Shown piece after piece: positions 62,525 to 64,000 of a stretch of 64,000 nucleotides of DNA. Positions within the stretch are counted from its first letter, which is position 1. The number at the start of each line of letters is the position of its first letter. Origin of the DNA: Campylobacter concisus (GTDB lineage Bacteria; Campylobacterota; Campylobacteria; Campylobacterales; Campylobacteraceae). The notes under the pieces are model-generated. The model was not told the DNA's origin, ran no database searches, and saw nothing but the letters and a program-made list of their open reading frames with translations. The translations under genes and the position numbers were made by a program. Location of the stretch: positions 1 through 64,000 of the forward strand of contig NZ_PIRM01000001.1 in assembly GCF_003049735.1 (NCBI RefSeq), written 5' to 3'.

Positions 62525-64000
62525 AAGAGTTATTATTAGAAATTGGAGTTGAGGAGCTTCCAGCGATACCCTTTTTAAGGGAGCTGCCAAATATCAATGC
62601 TAAATGGCAGGCTGTGCTTGAAAAATATAATCTTGTAAGTCCTTTTAAATTTTATTATACGCCGCGTCGTTTGGTCTTTTTTCATGAGAAATTTCCACAA
62701 TCTCAGCCTGACAGCGTGGCTAGCTTTATCGGTGCACCAAAGCAAGTTGCGCTAAAAGACGGAGTCTTTACGAAAGCTGCGCTTAGCTTTACAAATAAAT
62801 GCGGTATAGACGAGAGTGAGCTTAAATTTAAAGAGATAGACGGCAAAGAGGTGCTCTACTACGAAAAAGAGGTAAAAGGCGAGCCGGTTGCTAGGATAAT
62901 GGGCGACATGGTTGAAGAGTTTTTAAAGAGTCTTAACTTTGGCAAGTCTATGCGCTGGGGCAACGGCGAGTTTGAGTTTATTCGCCCGATAAGATCGTTT
63001 TTGTGTTTACTTGGCGATGAGGTTATAAAATTTAATAAATTTGGCGTAGAGAGCAGTGATTCAACCTATCCGCACAGAAGTATTAGCTATGACAAGATAA
63101 AAATTTCAAACATAAAAGAGTATTTTGAAGGCTCAAAGAGCCGTGGTGTCGTGCTTGAGGCAGATGAGAGAGAAAAAATAATTCTTGATGAGTTTGAAAA
63201 AATTAGCCAAAAAAGTGGGCTAAAGATCGAGATCGATAAAGACTTGTTAGCTGAAGTCGTGGCGATCACCGAGTATCCGACAGCACTTCTTGGCTCGTTT
63301 GAAGAGGAATTTTTGGAGGTACCAAGCGAGGTTATCATCACTTCAATGAAGGAAAATCAGCGCTACTTCCCAGTCTTTAAAGATGGCAAGCTCGCAAATG
63401 GCTTTGTAGTTGTTAGCAACGCCATAACGCAGGAGCATTCGCTAATCATCAAAGGTAACGAAAAGGTGCTAAGAGCAAGGCTAAGTGATGCAATGTTCTT
63501 TTGGCAAAGCGACCTAGCGCACGAATTTGGCCCAGAAAAACTAAAAAATATAACCTATCTAAAAGAGCTTGGAAGTATCTATGAAAAAGAGCTTAGAGAG
63601 TTAAAAGTGGCTAAAAAACTTGCTAGCAACTACGATGAGCTACTTAAAAAAGAGGTTGGCGAGTACGCGGCTAAGCTAGAGCGAGCTGTGATGCTAAGCA
63701 AGGCCGATCTTACAACGCAGATGGTTTATGAGTTTACCGAGCTTCAAGGCATCATGGGTGCTTACTACGCAAAGGCAAAAAATGAGGATGAAAACGTCGT
63801 TTTAGCTATAAAAGAGCAGTATTTGCCAGATGGTGAGGAGGCGCAGTGCCCAAGCAAGGTATTTAGCTCGGTTGTGGCGCTTTCAAATAAGCTTGATACA
63901 CTAATGGGACTTTTTAGTATCGGTAAAATTCCAAGTGGCACCAAAGACCCATACGCTCTAAGGCGTGCGGCAAATGGCGTGATAAAGATCGTTTTGGCGC
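62521..64000 (+). CDS. glyS: glycyl-tRNA synthetase beta subunit (partial)
   Basis: The frame is open to the right edge, giving about 493 residues of a protein usually near 670-700. It begins MKELLLEIGVEELPAIPFLR, the family start, with FKFYYTPRRLVFF, GASFIGAPKQ-like (ASFIGAPKQVALKDG) and ITSMKENQRYFPVFKDGKL, a region typical of GlyS. The catalytic alpha subunit glyQ is not in this window. The beta subunit carries tRNA-binding parts of the alpha2beta2 enzyme. The start overlaps the small membrane gene by 4 bp. Confidence 0.95.
   Translation, partial: MKELLLEIGVEELPAIPFLRELPNINAKWQAVLEKYNLVSPFKFYYTPRRLVFFHEKFPQSQPDSVASFIGAPKQVALKDGVFTKAALSFTNKCGIDESELKFKEIDGKEVLYYEKEVKGEPVARIMGDMVEEFLKSLNFGKSMRWGNGEFEFIRPIRSFLCLLGDEVIKFNKFGVESSDSTYPHRSISYDKIKISNIKEYFEGSKSRGVVLEADEREKIILDEFEKISQKSGLKIEIDKDLLAEVVAITEYPTALLGSFEEEFLEVPSEVIITSMKENQRYFPVFKDGKLANGFVVVSNAITQEHSLIIKGNEKVLRARLSDAMFFWQSDLAHEFGPEKLKNITYLKELGSIYEKELRELKVAKKLASNYDELLKKEVGEYAAKLERAVMLSKADLTTQMVYEFTELQGIMGAYYAKAKNEDENVVLAIKEQYLPDGEEAQCPSKVFSSVVALSNKLDTLMGLFSIGKIPSGTKDPYALRRAANGVIKIVLA

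Overview
The window looks like chromosome of an epsilonproteobacterium of the genus Campylobacter, most like the C. concisus group. The evidence is an AT-rich genome, many TTG/GTG starts and four-base stop/start overlaps, and gene pairs I recall from C. jejuni: rpsO/Rrf2/flhA/DHH, MBL hydrolase/nadE/lpxK/thrC/kdsB, hrcA-grpE-dnaK, nth/peb4/fba/stator-like pair, flgG2-flgG and chuBCD-hugZ. The species is an inference. I saw no rRNA, tRNA, CRISPR array, insertion sequence or prophage.

Layout. 0-7 kb: rpsO (minus), then Rrf2 regulator, flhA, DHH phosphoesterase, Sel1 protein and pyrB-pyrC. 7-10 kb: a minus-strand operon of a Tat-exported transglutaminase-like protein, MerT-like and MerP-like proteins and pepD. 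10-13 kb: small lipoprotein, cmoB, hotdog protein and the major porin. 13-19.5 kb: MBL hydrolase, then nadE, a DegT-family protein lacking its lysine, lpxK, cutA, thrC and kdsB. 19.6-20.4 kb: a two-gene HTH cassette behind an AT-rich operator region. 20.4-24 kb: the heat-shock operon hrcA-grpE-dnaK with a consensus promoter and CIRCE. 24-34 kb: ppk2, dsbD, nth, then a tight operon of peb4, fba, a MotA/MotB-like pair, a PLP enzyme and hisD. 34-46 kb: flaC, a heme locus (hugZ; chuBCD-type transporter; HutW-type radical SAM enzyme; flavodoxin), rpoD and a large TonB receptor. 46-50.4 kb: flgG2-flgG behind a sigma-54 promoter, azlCD and asparaginase.

50.5-57.3 kb is an accessory stretch with visibly more GC-rich codon use. 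It holds a frameshifted LysE exporter, a DsrE-like protein, two unknown proteins (one cut by an in-frame TAG), an SLAC1/TDT carrier, a Crp/Fnr regulator, a sulfide:quinone-oxidoreductase-like flavoprotein and two tiny DUF2892-like membrane proteins. Two matching inverted repeats (GTAAC-N3-GTnAC) flank the regulator and suggest a small sulfur or redox regulon. Native-looking sequence resumes around leuD/leuB, followed by cca, trmL, a secreted nuclease and glyS, which runs off the right edge.

For novelty I would look first at the regulator/SQR-like module with its paired operators, the ZorA/ZorB-like stator pair in a metabolic operon, the lysine-less DegT protein next to lpxK, the HTH cassette with ATACGT repeats, and the MerT/MerP pair lacking a reductase.
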